Origin: Micropterix aruncella
Lineage: Eukaryota > Arthropoda > Insecta > Lepidoptera > Micropterigidae
DNA length: 64,000 nucleotides
Assembly: GCA_944548615.1 (NCBI GenBank)
Contig: OX155961.1
Span: 29,866,770-29,930,769, forward strand
Reading direction: 5' to 3'
Shown here: positions 22,915 to 34,344 of the stretch, piece by piece
How positions within the stretch are numbered: position 1 is the stretch's first letter
Layout of the letters: the number at the start of each line of letters is the position of its first letter
Notes under the pieces: model-generated
The model's database searches: none
What the model was told of the DNA's origin: nothing
What the model saw: the letters and a program-made list of their open reading frames with translations, nothing else
Made by a program: the position numbers and the translations under genes

Positions 22915-24095
22915 TTTTTTACTTAACCGGACTATCATCCGACGAGGAGGTATTGTGAACGAGCTATTAAAAAATCGATATGAAGACTAATATATACATT
23001 TGACCCCCCCCCCCCCCCCGAGACGATTAGTACCATTTCCAGACTGAAATCTGTCTGTGTGTCTGTCTGTCTGTCTGTGTGTATATGTGTTTGTGTTTGT
23101 ACTCCCCCACGATAGCGCCCAAACGCTTCATACGATTGAACTGTAATTAGGCATGCAGGCATCATTTGGCCATAGCAAGAGTTGAAAAGATTATAGTTGA
23201 AATCGGTCCACCAGAAAGCGCCCTAGTCATACTATAATCTCGAAATATTTGAGTTAGAGACTTGAAATTCGGTACTACTAGAGCTGTCAACTACAACAGG
23301 CGAACCCGTCACCTCAGGAAGTTTAACAATATTGGATCGTACTATCTACCGTGAGGTGAGCGTAGAAGACTTGGCACGAAAACAGTCCACTGACTAGTTA
23401 CGCAACTCGCCCGTAAGAAACCAACGCCTTACCGCTATATAACCAGGTTAATCAACCAGCGGGCCGACACTCGCGCCGTTACTTCAAGTTGCAACCAGAT
23501 TATTTCGGTCTCCCGACTGGTTACATGTTTCAGGTTGCTTGCGCGGTCCTCTTGCTTGCGTAGCAGTGATAGGGTGTCTACTGAATCTATCGCGGACCAC
23601 GGCATCCTTCGCCCGGCTCTTCACCCGGAATCGGGTAGCCGAATGGTCGTTTCAAGAGCAGTTGCCGTAAGGTTAACAACTACCCCCGCTCTATAGGAGC
23701 AATACTATTTCCAGATTCCCCCAGCTGTCGATTGACTCCAAAGGAAAACTGGCCCGCAGGCCAGAGTCCTACCCGGGCTCGCGATTCTGTGTGGAGGCCG
23801 CCGGATGGGTGTTGACCCGTGCATTTGGCCGACCCTACACATATGTCTTAGTGGCCAAACTGCAACATTGGACCGAAATCACATTGTGAATTCGGTTGGA
23901 ATATCTCGTATACAATCGACACAAATAATAATTAAAGTTGGTCATATTTAAGAAAATACTATATCATTCAAATATAACATTGTAATACCACGGAAAATAC
24001 TATAAATATACTACGAATTGGCGCTCGGAGGGTGAAGAGGGGTTTGTCGACTTGCCGGGGAAGTCTTGGGCTGACACAATCGTTTTTTTTTTGAA
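22915..24095 (+). repeat. Family B repeat, copy B2, split by A4
   Basis: B blocks run 22915-23276 and 23873-24095. It includes a C-run of 14 at 23004-23018 and a GTCT microsatellite near 23050-23085, both at positions where other B copies are also C-rich and GTGT-rich. Confidence 0.78.
23277..23872 (-). mobile_element. Family A retroposon, copy A4, nested in family B
   Basis: The family B text CTTGAAATTCGGTAC... breaks at 23277 and resumes at about 23873 with GGACCGAAATCACATTGTG. The inserted DNA is a family A copy more diverged than A3 or A8. The insertion therefore postdates that family B copy. Confidence 0.85.
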
Positions 24096-24435
24096 ACATG
24101 ATTTTTTTTGTAATGCCAGGAATGCATATCTCGTGCTTTACTTTAAATAAATAAACAACTAAATTATTGTTCTTAAATAACATGTGGTGTTCACGTAAAG
24201 ACACAACAGTTTTCATATGGCACCGCATTTGGGAACGGCGAATACGCGTAGTACGCGATGCAATGCACTGCGATAAATGCACGATAAATGCCGAGGCGGG
24301 CTTGACGGCCTCATTACAAGGCGCTGTTGGCTGGCGTGTCTCTAGTTTTGAGCCAGTCCATTAAGAAACCGAACGAGCGATCTGCGTAAATATACGTATA
24401 TAAAAGCAAGCGGTGGCGACGCAATCAAGGCGAAC
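24096..24435. other. No gene seen
   Basis: Opposite-strand frames of 65 and 104 codons with no resemblance. Confidence 0.35.
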
Positions 24436-24439
24436 TGGT

Positions 24440-24635
24440 CGAAAACGATGGTACACGCGAGGCTGAGAAGGGGAACTCATTTCACTTTTCGTGAGACGAG
24501 CCAAGAAAGAATCCGACCTACTACATAACACAACAATCGTAACCGCGAGCAAGCCGAGGATCAGAGCTACCAACATACAAACGCTTTCAAAAGGAGTCAA
24601 GTATTTGGGCATTATATTGCGTCCTTACCTATGAA
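24440..24635 (+). pseudogene. Possible LINE RT fragment (connection region)
   Basis: A plus frame from about 24478 to the TGA at 24633 reads LFVRRAKKESDLLH ... SKPRIRATNIQTL ... KGVKYLGIILRPYL. The KYLGIIL motif and what precedes it resemble the segment after the catalytic box of LINE RTs. TATATAAAAG at 24398-24407 precedes it but no initiator was placed. The overlapping minus frame (83 codons) is taken as a shadow. Confidence 0.35.
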
Positions 24636-25189
24636 GTTGCTGTTCTATAAAGGGAATTTAAGGCCAACAATTTTGTATGAAAATATATATTTAATTAATG
24701 AATTATTGACCTCTATTATCTATGCAGATTTGTAATTTTAATGGAAGTTGCTTAATTCCTCTGCTGTAAAACTCTCGTGGACAGGAACCAATGAAAGCTT
24801 TTGAAGGCGTTTTTCACCGACTCTTCAAAGTCACTTTCCCTTGTGAAAATTATCTAAATTCTGAAAAAAAAATATATTTATTTATTTATTCATTTGTTAC
24901 ATCTTGGTAGAGAGTTAACAGTGTGATCGCACAGATATAATTTGTAACTATTTATATAAGCAATAAGGAAATGAACACAACCTATACGATCATTCTAGAC
25001 GAATGCTCAACTAGACCGAACAGCCTGTATCTGGGCATACGAAATATACTGCCTTTGTTTTTGAGTAGTACTCACTAATAGACTACTTTCAATACTAACA
25101 CTAAGATAATGGCATAAAATAGTACACATATTAATACAAATATATATGATAAAGGGTTATATGGGAGCAAGGCCTGGCAAGTACGGTGG
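24636..25189. other. No gene seen
   Basis: AT-rich with an (ATTT)n run near 24870-24890. Confidence 0.35.
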
Positions 25190-25600
25190 TGGGTGACCAA
25201 GAGCCTCCAGCCGCAACTCCTGCAACTTTGCAACTGTTTGTAGTGAAATCTGTGGTTCTACTTTGTCATGCAGAAGCAGTGGCTTTGAGCGATTGACCAG
25301 GCTCGGTTATTTGATCACGAGTTTCTACATCATTTTTTGCAGTTCTTTTCAGTAAACATTTACGGTAACTGTATAGCCAGACTGCAAGAAGCTGTAATAG
25401 AAAACACCGGCACAGGATCTCATATTTGAAAATACTGCAAATTTTCAATTTGACGTATTTGAGGCAAAATTTGAGTAGAAAAGACGAAATATTTGAGCAA
25501 AAACCAACCGCGAAAAGACAAATAAATATCTGATTCTTAAAAAAGAATAACATGGCCTTGAATTAAAATTTATTTGAATATGAAATTAGCCAGTGTTACA
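25190..25600 (-). repeat. Family H repeat, copy H2
   Basis: Diverged match to 14741-15060. The minus-strand 95-codon frame here is interrupted in H1, so coding status is unclear. Confidence 0.5.
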
Positions 25601-26125
25601 ATTCTATAATTTTAATAAAATATAGAATAAAATTATATTAATTTCAACCGATAAACACTATGCATAAATGTGCTTAGACATCGGTAAGTCAAACAGCAAT
25701 AAAAATAAAAGATCGTATTTTTTATTAATCACGGCTAGTAACGTCAAGGTCGGCTACCTGCTCTATTGTGACGGGACCGTCTTATTACTTTTGTCTATTG
25801 TACTCGAACTTGTTCCCTGAAACCCCTGAATCACTAGTCAATCAGTTCAGTTGCGTTCAATACGAAACTATCTGCCTACCTGCATTATGGATAGCAATAT
25901 TTACCGGGAAACGAGCGGAACTCATATACGATGCGAACTCGGAATACGATGCGACAATCACCTCTATATTGCAAAATAGGGGATTCGCGCTTGTGGATTC
26001 TATTTTGCGGTTAAAAAAACTAGAAAAATAACAAAATAATAAAATAAAAAATAATAATGATAATAATAATGATTATAAATTAAAATGGAAATCATTAAAA
26101 ATATATATATTTTAGATCTTTCCTG
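25601..26125. other. No recognised gene; simple repeat at 26030-26110
   Basis: An 87-codon plus frame (25768-26031) reads like plausible protein but has no identifiable domain. It is followed by (AAT)n/(AATAATG)n low-complexity DNA. Confidence 0.35.
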
Positions 26126-26421
26126 ACACAACCTGACACAACCGTGGCACTCTAGTGTGACTCCCGGAGTGAGCTCGCCTTAACACAGGGGTGCCTAGCA
26201 AGGCGGGCTCGGCTGCTCTTTGCTTAGCATAATAGAAATATTACCATTTGCGTTTAACGTATGCCCTATGTAACCTAAGGCTCAGACAGATGTATAATGC
26301 GTATATAACTTTAAAATCATACGACGGCATTGTATAAATTGACATTTTATTTTCTGTTGTGCTCATGAATTTGAATGTATATGTATATGTAAATAAAATA
26401 AATAAATAAATAAATAAATCC
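26126..26421 (+). mobile_element. Family G SINE-like retroposon with (AAAT)n tail
   Basis: GC-richer head (GTGACTCCCGGAGTGAGCTC, GCCTAGCAAGGCGGGC), middle AACCTAAGGCTCAGACAG, tail GTAAATAAAATAAATAAATA. The last part is shared with 20421-20545. A Pol III box was not clearly identified. Confidence 0.5.
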
Positions 26422-26720
26422 GGGGTGTCTCCTGGCAGTCAAGCAACCCAGGGTTTTCGACGTACAATATGTATTAGTTAATAATAAGCGACAGTTATTA
26501 ATATAAGCACCTACGTATACGTATATTTTACCCATGTCAGAATCGATATAATTATTACAATAATTTGAAACTTTAACAAATGCTAATGTATTATTTTGAT
26601 AAATAAAAAAATACGTGTGGCACTCGGGGACTGCCGCGGTAAAGCTATTGCATAGCATTTTTAACAACTTATGCAATTATATTTATTTATTTATTTTATT
26701 TTTTCTGATATCAGATAACT

Positions 26721-26814
26721 GCGCTCTATCGGAAAACGTTGAAATTATTCCGAATCATTTGCGGCTGCGGAAGCAAATGATTCGGAATAATTTAAACGTC
26801 TTCCGATAGAGCGC
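26721..26814. repeat. Near-perfect 42-bp-arm palindrome
   Basis: The left arm 26721-26762 begins GCGCTCTATCGGAAAACGTT. The right arm 26773-26814 is its reverse complement with 2 differences in 42, separated by a 10-nt loop. It could be a foldback element, the fused ends of a deleted transposon (it touches the Mutator-like fragment) or a structured RNA. No target duplication was noticed. Confidence 0.75.
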
Positions 26815-27151
26815 CGCGCACGAATTTTTTATTCTATAAAGCAAAAAAAACGGATTATTCGAAAAAAATCGTAGATAAAAAGATAGATAATGAAATTATC
26901 TTTAAAATGGTGCAGGTTTCATAATAATACGCCAGATAGTATTTGCGTAGTAGTCTTTTTGTGTTCGGTTAGACCTAATTTCACAAATTAATTACACTAT
27001 GTAATATAAACAAAATCTAAAATATTCAAAGCTTAGAATATTAGGAAAATGTTCTTGTTTAACATATATTTTTTTCGAATCGTAAGCAGTACTCGTTTAG
27101 ACGTAATTATCAGTTTAAAATCATTAATTTTCATTAAGAAATTTCTTCATT
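26815..27151 (-). mobile_element. Inverted solo copy of the Mutator-like element 5' region
   Basis: The reverse complement tracks 61944-62262 almost base for base, including the segment ACGTCTAAACGAGTACTGC. It lacks the TATA box, the initiator and exon 1. At its left edge it abuts the long palindrome 26721-26814. It is probably a deletion derivative or broken copy of the same transposon. Confidence 0.6.
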
Positions 27152-27575
27152 CGGTCGCCGCGCTGGCCTAGGCCCGCGATAAAAGCTATAACATAACTAT
27201 CATCGGCGTGCTAACTATTGGCTAGATTAGCCTCACATGAACTGATATTATTAACGGTCTACTGTGCATTACGTTTAGTCCTATATTATTTCACTGAAAG
27301 AAAACTTCCAGCAGTTGTAATGTTGAAACGGAAAATGCCGCACACTTAAATCTGTATGCTACGCCTCGATTATGTCGAAAAGACACGTATAGCCAATTTT
27401 TCGATTCACAATTCTACTCTGTGATATTATGGTAATACCATTGCACCGGATCTCAACACATTCTCACGTCAAAGCGACCTTATTAATGGCATCACTGCAA
27501 GGTGAAATAAATGAGCCGTTTGCCAGTGTTCCAGAAAGAATCGTGTATTGTGCGTATTTAAAATACGTTAAAATG
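27152..27575. other. No gene seen
   Basis: The plus 69-codon frame 27429-27638 enters the GGCTGC-rich block and is probably chance. Confidence 0.35.
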
Positions 27576-27576
27576 C

Positions 27577-27840
27577 AACCGGCAGCCTGTATGTCGCAGC
27601 CAGGCGGCGGCAGCCAAAATAATGAGCAGCCAGTTTAAGCAGCCAGCCCACGCAGCCAGCCGTGACGCCTATGAAAAATATATCTGGCTGCGCCGACAAG
27701 TGCGCGGTGACTGAGGGTAGCGCCTTGTCGCGCTCTGGCTGCGGCAGCCGGTTTGGCTGCCGTGCACGAGAGCGCGTTTTATTGTCCGCCGCAGCAGATT
27801 GGCTGCCCCAGCCTGGCTGCGGCAGCCTAGTGCGCGGGCG
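27577..27840. repeat. GGCTGC/GCAGCC-rich block
   Basis: Thirteen copies of GCAGCC or its complement GGCTGC fall in ~265 bp. The first six all read GCAGCC and most later ones GGCTGC, so the block is a large imperfect palindrome. It contains GGCTGCGGCAGCC twice. Strongly GC-rich against AT-rich neighbours. It could be a clustered binding-site element, a foldback or a TE terminus. Short frames on both strands are composition effects. Confidence 0.7.
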
Positions 27841-28479
27841 CTCTTAGGTTCTACAAGACACAACTGACATCTGGTAGTCAGATTACTCGTACTTCATACA
27901 CCGAAAAGAGTTTGAAGTAATCTATCGTAGTTCTAGTGTAGTTTTGTCGCGCGTTAATAGATGGCGAGCTCGTCTATTTAAAACGTAATGTCGATCGATC
28001 TAACGTGAATAATATAGTTATTTTGGTATCATTGTTGAAAGTGTTCCAAGATGGGTTTATCTTAGTTGGCTGGTTGGTTCAATGAAGGTGAAAGACTGGT
28101 AATTGTGGGATCATTTTACGATTACGTATGGTACTATATACTAGTATAAATCAAATCATGCTGATTGCCTGGCAATATTGAGTTATCGCAATGGTGCTGC
28201 ACGCTGCTTTCACGGTTATATTATACGTGATACGACATTGTAGCAATGAATGACATCAGTGGCGTTACAATAATGATACGTAAAGGCAGTCAGTTTAGTG
28301 CAGATATGCAGCGTGTATAATACTGCCAGACTTGTGAATTCGGCAAAAACGTTTTACGTATCAGAAATGTACGTTTTCCGATGAACAAATAAATAAACAA
28401 GTACCTAAATATGTTAAAAAAAATAAAAACACAACTGCTGTTACAGGAAGTGTTTCAATACAAACATTACTGCTGTTAC
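27841..28479. other. No gene seen; unique-looking
   Basis: No reading frame of note and no repeat matches found inside the window. Possibly host single-copy DNA next to the GGCTGC block. Confidence 0.4.
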
Positions 28480-28570
28480 TGTTCGCGATTCTAACAACAT
28501 CACACACTTATAAATTGCTTTAAGCGTTTAGAAGTTATGGTGGAATAAAAAATAGGGTTTCATCATTAAT
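28480..28570 (-). repeat. Family E fragment
   Basis: TTCTAACAACATCACACACTT, GCGTTTAGAAGTTATGGTGG match other E copies inverted. Confidence 0.6.
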
Positions 28571-28867
28571 ACACACCGGTTTTTTCCGAGTACAATTGTG
28601 TAGTTTTATAATTTTCCAATACATTGGATTGGAATAAATTCGTAAGAACCGAAACGGTTATTTAAAAATCGATAATATTTTGTGGAGTGTAATAATTAAA
28701 CACTTCGTATAATTTATTTTGCTAAATTAATATTTCAAATATTTATCTTCGTTACTAGGCCTACCGGATCTATTCCTGACGGCCGCAAAGATGAATAACG
28801 AAAAAACTAATCTGTCAAATAATTAATGTCAACACGCACCGCGTCACACGGCGATTTATATTAAAGA

Positions 28868-29375
28868 CGCTGCTTTCTCCTTATGAGGGGATCCATGAGG
28901 AATTAAGAGAACTCCTCAAATATTATCATATGAAGTGGAAAAATTAAATGTTGGTTCAATTCCGATGACAATGCATTATTTTATGGTAAGTATGACCTGA
29001 TTCTACACCCTGGGTTGGCTCCCGATGAGGGGACTCCTCAACGGTCAACAGCACAGACACGAAATTTTGTATACTCATTCAGTTATGATAATCCGATCTA
29101 AGTTTCACCATGACATGACTGCTGCACCCAGGGTTGGCTCCCGACGAGGAAACTCCTCAACGGTCAACAACACAAACACAAAATTTTGTATACGCATTCA
29201 ATTATGATAGCCGGTTCTAAGTAGCACCATGACATAACTGCTGTACTTATAAAAAAAAAAGAGTCGGATTTTTTTCGTTAAAATTTTGTCTATTATTTTA
29301 CGGTCCATTCTGCTTGGTCATGAAATAAGCTCCTACACTATCAGACATGCACCTTCGTTGCTCGCATTTGAACCA
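28868..29375 (+). repeat. Family D repeat, copy D1, with two internal ~125-bp units
   Basis: GGGGATCCATGAGGAATTAA, then two units of CCCAGGGTTGGCTCCCGAYG ... CCTCAACGGTCAACA ... AAATTTTGTATAC, ending in a unique tail with TCGGATTTTTTTCG and CCATTCTGCTTGG. Related to 35103-35745 (inverted, three units) and 41940-42345 (two units). Confidence 0.8.
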
Positions 29376-29394
29376 TATGACAATCGGGAAGACT

Positions 29395-29530
29395 AGACGT
29401 TTCTAACAATATTACAAACATTTAAATCGGTTCAAGCGTTTAGAAGTTATGGTGTAATAAAGAAACGGAAAGCATACATAGATGAATCCTGAACACATAA
29501 CACTCATTTTGGACAGTCGTGTAATAAATA
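29395..29530 (-). repeat. Family E fragment
   Basis: GCGTTTAGAAGTTATGGTG, AAACGGAAAGCATACATAGA, TTTTGGACAGTCGTGTAAT, inverse of the plus-strand E copies. Confidence 0.65.
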
Positions 29531-30100
29531 AATAAATGGTCATTCACCATTATGCACCATACATTATCGAGTGTCTGGTCGGAACCGTGTCCTTGTTCAG
29601 TTATTATTTTAGTCAGAAAGATCGGTATTTATGGAGACTTTGTTTTTTTTTCTGTGTTTTTCTATGACGTTCAGGTGTAGAGACTAGCTCCTATGGATGC
29701 ACTGTGAGCATGCTTGTGCATGATCGGTTCGTGGTTTTTTCCTTATATGAAACTATAAGGAAACTTGAAATGCGTCGAAATATTTCAGTAATTATATGTG
29801 CATATAAATTAATTCATGAAACTATTTACGAGAGATTTTATTTTATTTTATTTATTTTTATTTGATTATTATTAAGGAAACTTACAGCTAATACAGTAGA
29901 AATATCTGAATTTTATTTACAGACTACAATGCCAGTTAAAAATTTCCACTTAAAAATCGTAAAAATATACAGTCGCCTAGGAAGGGGATAGGAGGAAGTG
30001 GAGGGGAATTAAAGTTATAATTTTATTATTTTATTATTAGGGAAATTTTATGGTTTATTTTAATATTGAAGAAAGAAAAGAAAGAAGAAAAGAAAAAATA
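29531..30100. other. AT-rich, no gene
   Basis: Includes (TTTTA)n near 29838-29860 and an (AAAGAAG)n purine tract at 30068-30098. Confidence 0.4.
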
Positions 30101-30108
30101 TAATATAA

Positions 30109-30545
30109 TTATTTCACTCGTCCTTGAATATTGCCTTTCAGAAGACCCGGAATAAGAGTCTTGAGCGCAGTCGCAGTTGTATTAAACAGGTCAATTTCGC
30201 TTAGCTTGGTATTGCAGAAATGAGATACTCGATAAATGTAGTTATTTTGGGCGTAGTTTGTGCTTACTTGAGGTAGATGAAATAAGTTGAATTGGCGGGA
30301 AGGCCGTGGGGGTACATGGAAATTTATAAGTTGAAGCAATTCAGAACAGTCGATAAAGCCATTATCTTGTATAGGAATATTACACCTGAAGTAACTCTTC
30401 TCATTTCTAATGGTATAAGCCCATGATAGTCACCAGCTTCGTTATAATCTGAAAAAGTTACATAAGACCGATAATTTAAGTTTTTTAGGAACATGTTTTG
30501 AATGCGTTCGATCCTATTGATGTGAATATTGTAATATACTATGTC
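30109..30545 (-). pseudogene. LINE RT C-terminal fragment (Jockey/CR1-like), minus
   Basis: The minus strand encodes RIERIQNMFLKNLNYR, then LIPLEMRRVTSGVIFLYKI, a frameshift, then GFIDCSELLQLINFHVP and RVSHFCNTKLSEIDLFN, ending near 30109. This is the standard order of the LINE RT tail. At least one frameshift is present. Confidence 0.7.
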
Positions 30546-30957
30546 AGTTTGAATTGTACGTACCGGTAAATTACACAGCGAGGAGATCGCATCTATTGTT
30601 TAATGTGCCGTACCACCGTACAAATATTTGTGTAGACATGCCAGTGGGAAGGGTTATAGCTCTTCTTAATTCCTTACCCACAGAAATAGATATCTTTTGT
30701 ATATCCCTTTGGCAGCTAAAAAGGCAACTTCCTGCTATCTCATGTTTATCATAATCTGCTTTTTATTTAGTTTTATATTTGTATGTTTTTTTCTTGTTCA
30801 ATGTTAGCATTAATTTAGTTATGTAGTCATTTATTTTTAGACTTACACTCTAGCTTTAATATTCAAGGGCGAATTGGATTCATCTGTAATGCGCTTGAAT
30901 ACTATTTGAAATTAATAAATAAAAAATTAAAAAATAAAATAAAAAAATAAAAAAAAC
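30546..30957 (+). pseudogene. LINE RT C-terminal fragment and 3' end, plus, head-to-head with the previous
   Basis: Encodes VPVNYTARRSHLLFNVPYHR, then LLNSLPTEIDIF and LKRQLP before a stop, the same protein region as the minus fragment but a different family. The 3' UTR ends in AAATAAAAAATTAAAAAATA (30917-30957). Confidence 0.65.
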
Positions 30958-31404
30958 AGTTTAACCAGTTCATAACGGGCTGTTTGATATGCATAGGAGC
31001 CGGATTGTGATTAAACCTTATTGGACGATCCCATGAAGGAAAACAAATTCTTACACATGAGTGGAAAAATCGAGCACTCAGTGTAATCTCTGAAGATAAC
31101 AAACAACCAATAACTATTTCTAAATAAACGATCATCGTGCGTCGCGAGACTAATTAATAAGAACAATAATTTAAAAAATTAAAAAACCCGACCGCCGGTA
31201 CAAAAAGTGATCTTTGTATTTATAATTATTACAAACAATTTGTTCACACTGGAAAGCACGATTTTAGGGAATAAAGTTCTTCATTGAAACAAAATTCAAT
31301 TTACGAATGCTCCGTTGCCACCTCATTGACGCGTGTTATCTCTGTAAACATCCAATGCTTAAAGACGATTGCGCATTCTGTGACAATCATGATGTCCATA
31401 ATCT
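30958..31404. other. No gene seen
   Basis: Unique-looking AT-rich sequence. Confidence 0.35.
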
Positions 31405-31575
31405 ACTCAATCGGACCTTTCATTTGATAATGAACACAATATCTGTATCTTAATTTATTGACATTTGAACATTTGGACGATTATTTATTTGACATTTGGA
31501 CAGCTTAGGCACCCTATGACGCCTGGAATGACATGAGTATGCTAACGATGCGACACACTTCTAAATCGTGGTGGG
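31405..31575 (-). repeat. Family E fragment
   Basis: CGGACCTTTCATTTGATAAT, TTAATTTATTGACATTTGAAC and GACAGCTTAGGCACCCTATG match other E copies inverted. Confidence 0.65.
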
Positions 31576-31586
31576 TAGTTTTAATG

Positions 31587-31676
31587 CGAAAAAGTGACAA
31601 CTGTTCATTTCACATTCCGCTCTCGTCACATAAACTAATTTCCGATTTTAGTTCAAGAAGAAACCCAATCGAGCCC
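31587..31676. repeat. Family R half copy
   Basis: AAAAAGTGACAACTGTTCAT ... ACTAATTTCCGA ... CCAATCGAGCCC corresponds to the right arm of 21574-21844. It explains most of the 96-codon frame here. Confidence 0.6.
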
Positions 31677-32810
31677 CCTGACACACTAAAAGCCACGAAT
31701 CACACGAAATATATTTATCTCTTTCATGCACCAACATATCTTATAACGCTAGAAAGAGAACACGTCCCTAGCAGTAGATTTTATTCCCACTTTAAGAGGG
31801 TCGCTGAACGTTTCCAAACGTAAAATTTTGTAACATGTATATATGTCGTCATTTCGAAAAATAGCGCATTCACAATATTTTACTTCCTTTTCGGTTGATG
31901 AAGTGTAAAGATAAAAAGTGTCATATTATTCTAAATTTCTGAAATTGTGTCTAAATCTCGGTTTTATAAACGTTCTTAGAAATAAAGCGGGGATTAAAGT
32001 ATTTTTTGGCAATCACAATGCATTATATTTTTTTCCTGATGTATTTATTTAAAAATGTTTACATCTCATCAAAAGACCGTTGAGGGTAATTTTTTGAAAA
32101 CTCGGGCGCTTAATTCAGTAAAATATTGTCCTAACATTACACATTATAAATGAACGATTTTAAATTGCCTTTCGCTATGGCAAATTCGTATGACAATATA
32201 TCCATTAGTAAATATTGGAAATAGATACTGGATTATTCAATATTTACTGCAATTCAACATTACAATGGAGTATTAAGTGTTATCGGTACTTATCGTTTCA
32301 CGATGACTGAGTAGATAAGAATGTGTGGTTAAGGTAACAAAAAAATGCCAGTCATAATGAAATTAATTTTACGAAAGATAATAATTAATAACCTAATCCT
32401 CGTTGTGCCTACATAGATCACCACGTCGCAATATCTATTTACTCCAAGGCGATAAGAGGGTCTTTATGAAGAAGATATTATTATAATAATGGATTTGAAA
32501 CGGTAGGTTTCAAGCAAGTCTCAGTATCCATATGAAAAGGTGAACAGTATAGTCGTTTTGGTAGATTGGCATACGTTGTTTATAGCGCTCCACCACTGTA
32601 TTAAAGCCAACATGTGCAACAAGTCGTAGAGCTGTTTGTTGTTCTGTAGTTTCGGTGTTTATGACTCAATTTCATAACTTTATATTTTTACAGGATTTTT
32701 AAAAAAATATTTTTTTGCAGCTGCCAAACCAAAAAAACATTGACAAAAATATAAAATTAAGTATTAAAATTGAAAATAGACAAAGACTGTGTAATCAAAC
32801 ATCAAACGCT
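31677..32810. other. No gene; family B end fragment at 31845-31925
   Basis: GCGCATTCACAATATTTTAC is the inverted start of family B. The remainder is AT-rich and unmatched. Confidence 0.4.
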
Positions 32811-33140
32811 GTAAATAAATTAATAGTTTAAAAAAACACTAAAAACACGCGTTTATAAATGCACGTAAAAACAAAAAAATGTGACCTTTCTCACAAGTGC
32901 AAACACGACCATGATACGATATTCCATCATGGAACGCCAGTTCCTGTCTTCCGGCTTCATCATCAGACCTTGAAACTTAATCGTGGTCAAAGTTCATTAC
33001 AAGACATTTCTAACAAGTCCAAACACGGCTATGATACGATGTTCCATCATGAAGTTCCAGTTCATATCTTCCGACTCCATCATCAGATCAGTTCGACAGT
33101 ACCATATTTTTGTATTGACATCAGAATTATGATTTATTAT
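32811..33140 (+). repeat. Family J element, copy J2
   Basis: Begins AATTAATAGTTTAAAAAAAC as J1 does, then two units around GATACGATATTCCATCATGG and TCTTCCGACTCCATCATCAG. The 95-codon frame is a by-product. Confidence 0.7.
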
Positions 33141-33414
33141 TATTAAATAATGTGAAATAAATTGGAATGTGTTTAGTGACGTATAAAACTAGGCCATTTA
33201 CAGTGAACTATTAATTTAATACACTCAGTAGCCATTGACGTTTATCACTAAAGCACTCGTCAAAAATCAATCTTTTTATTACTGTAATATTTTATCGTGA
33301 TAAATATTGGTTTTCAATACGAAATCGCGATATTTGTAAATGGTGAGTCGCTTTGTCGGCGTGCGCTGACGAAAAGGTTTGATATATGTGAAAACAATAT
33401 ATGACAGAAACATC
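33141..33414. other. No gene seen
   Basis: AT-rich. Confidence 0.3.
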
Positions 33415-33660
33415 GGCCTCAGAGAGTTGTATAAAAAATCGGCGACAGTATATATCCAACTTTTATATTTAAGCTACAATAACTGCTTTTATGCCTCAAA
33501 AAAATAAGGAAAATAAGTAGGCAGTGTTTGTTGAAGACATTAGCAATGAAATAAAAATCCTTATCAAAATAAATGAATCCCTCAACACGGGTGTTTAATA
33601 GTGATAAAATTAGCCATTTACTGTAAGTTTTTAGGTGGTATAGTTATAGGGATACCATAA
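33415..33660 (+). repeat. Diverged Helitron K fragment
   Basis: TCGGCGACAGTATATATCCAA, TTTATATTTAAGCTAC and TCAAAATAAATGAATCCCTC parallel the interior of 37219-37953. Neither end is preserved. Confidence 0.4.
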
Positions 33661-33682
33661 AATTAGTAACGCGTGCAAGCAC

Positions 33683-34035
33683 CTCGAAATACTAGTCATA
33701 TTTCAATCTCGAAATATTGGACTTAGATACTTGAAATTTGGTACATTGATGCCTTTTTGGGCCAAAATAACATTTTAAGATTTCGTTTGGAATATCTCAT
33801 ATACAAGCTACACTAATCACATTGAAAATCCGCTATGCATGTTAATCAAATATTAACGCCATCTGTTAGCGCTTGGCTCAAACAGGCCCTTATCCGTAAA
33901 ACGAACCGCGCCGCATGAGGCGGTTGCAACGAAACCTAACCGGTTCGTCCGGCGGCCGACAGAGGGCGCTCATCAATTTATTTATGAAATTAATATTCAG
34001 ATAAAATCAGTCCTTGTCTACTTGTCGAAAACTAC
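33683..34035 (+). repeat. Family B, 3' half
   Basis: TAGTCATATTTCAATCTCGA, ACTTGAAATTTGGTACATT and GGAATATCTCATATACAAGC match the second half of B1 and B4. Confidence 0.65.
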
Positions 34036-34340
34036 CTGAGGTATTTTTTGAGAATAATGTCGTCGATGTATAGACGTTAAAATATCGGGGTTATGCTTTT
34101 TTGCCCAATGGAATTCGGACAATTATATAAAATCGGTGTTATGAATTAATGCAATTTCGTGGTTTTTTTTTTGACTTGTCTGTATGCTAAATTTCATACT
34201 TGTAGATTTTTTATTTGAGAGTAATTTGCATCGTCGTTTGTGTCGTTTCTGGTGCATGTCGTTTGTAAGGTGACGTCATTCTGTATCGCTTTTCATTTGA
34301 GTTTCGGACGTGGAATGCGAAAGTTATAGATAGGGTTAAT
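34036..34340. other. No gene seen
   Basis: Unmatched sequence. Confidence 0.3.
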
Positions 34341-34344
34341 AATT

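Noticed and set aside
24361..24612. 83-codon minus frame with a hydrophobic segment (possible membrane protein)
   Set aside because: The opposite strand carries an RT-like KYLGIIL motif; the hydrophobic run is its complement.
28990..29240. CRISPR-like or satellite array
   Set aside because: Only two or three ~120-bp units in a dispersed repeat family, with no spacers.
30109..30957. Single twin-primed LINE insertion with inverted 5' end
   Set aside because: The two fragments overlap in the encoded protein region and differ in sequence, unlike the adjoining segments expected from twin priming.
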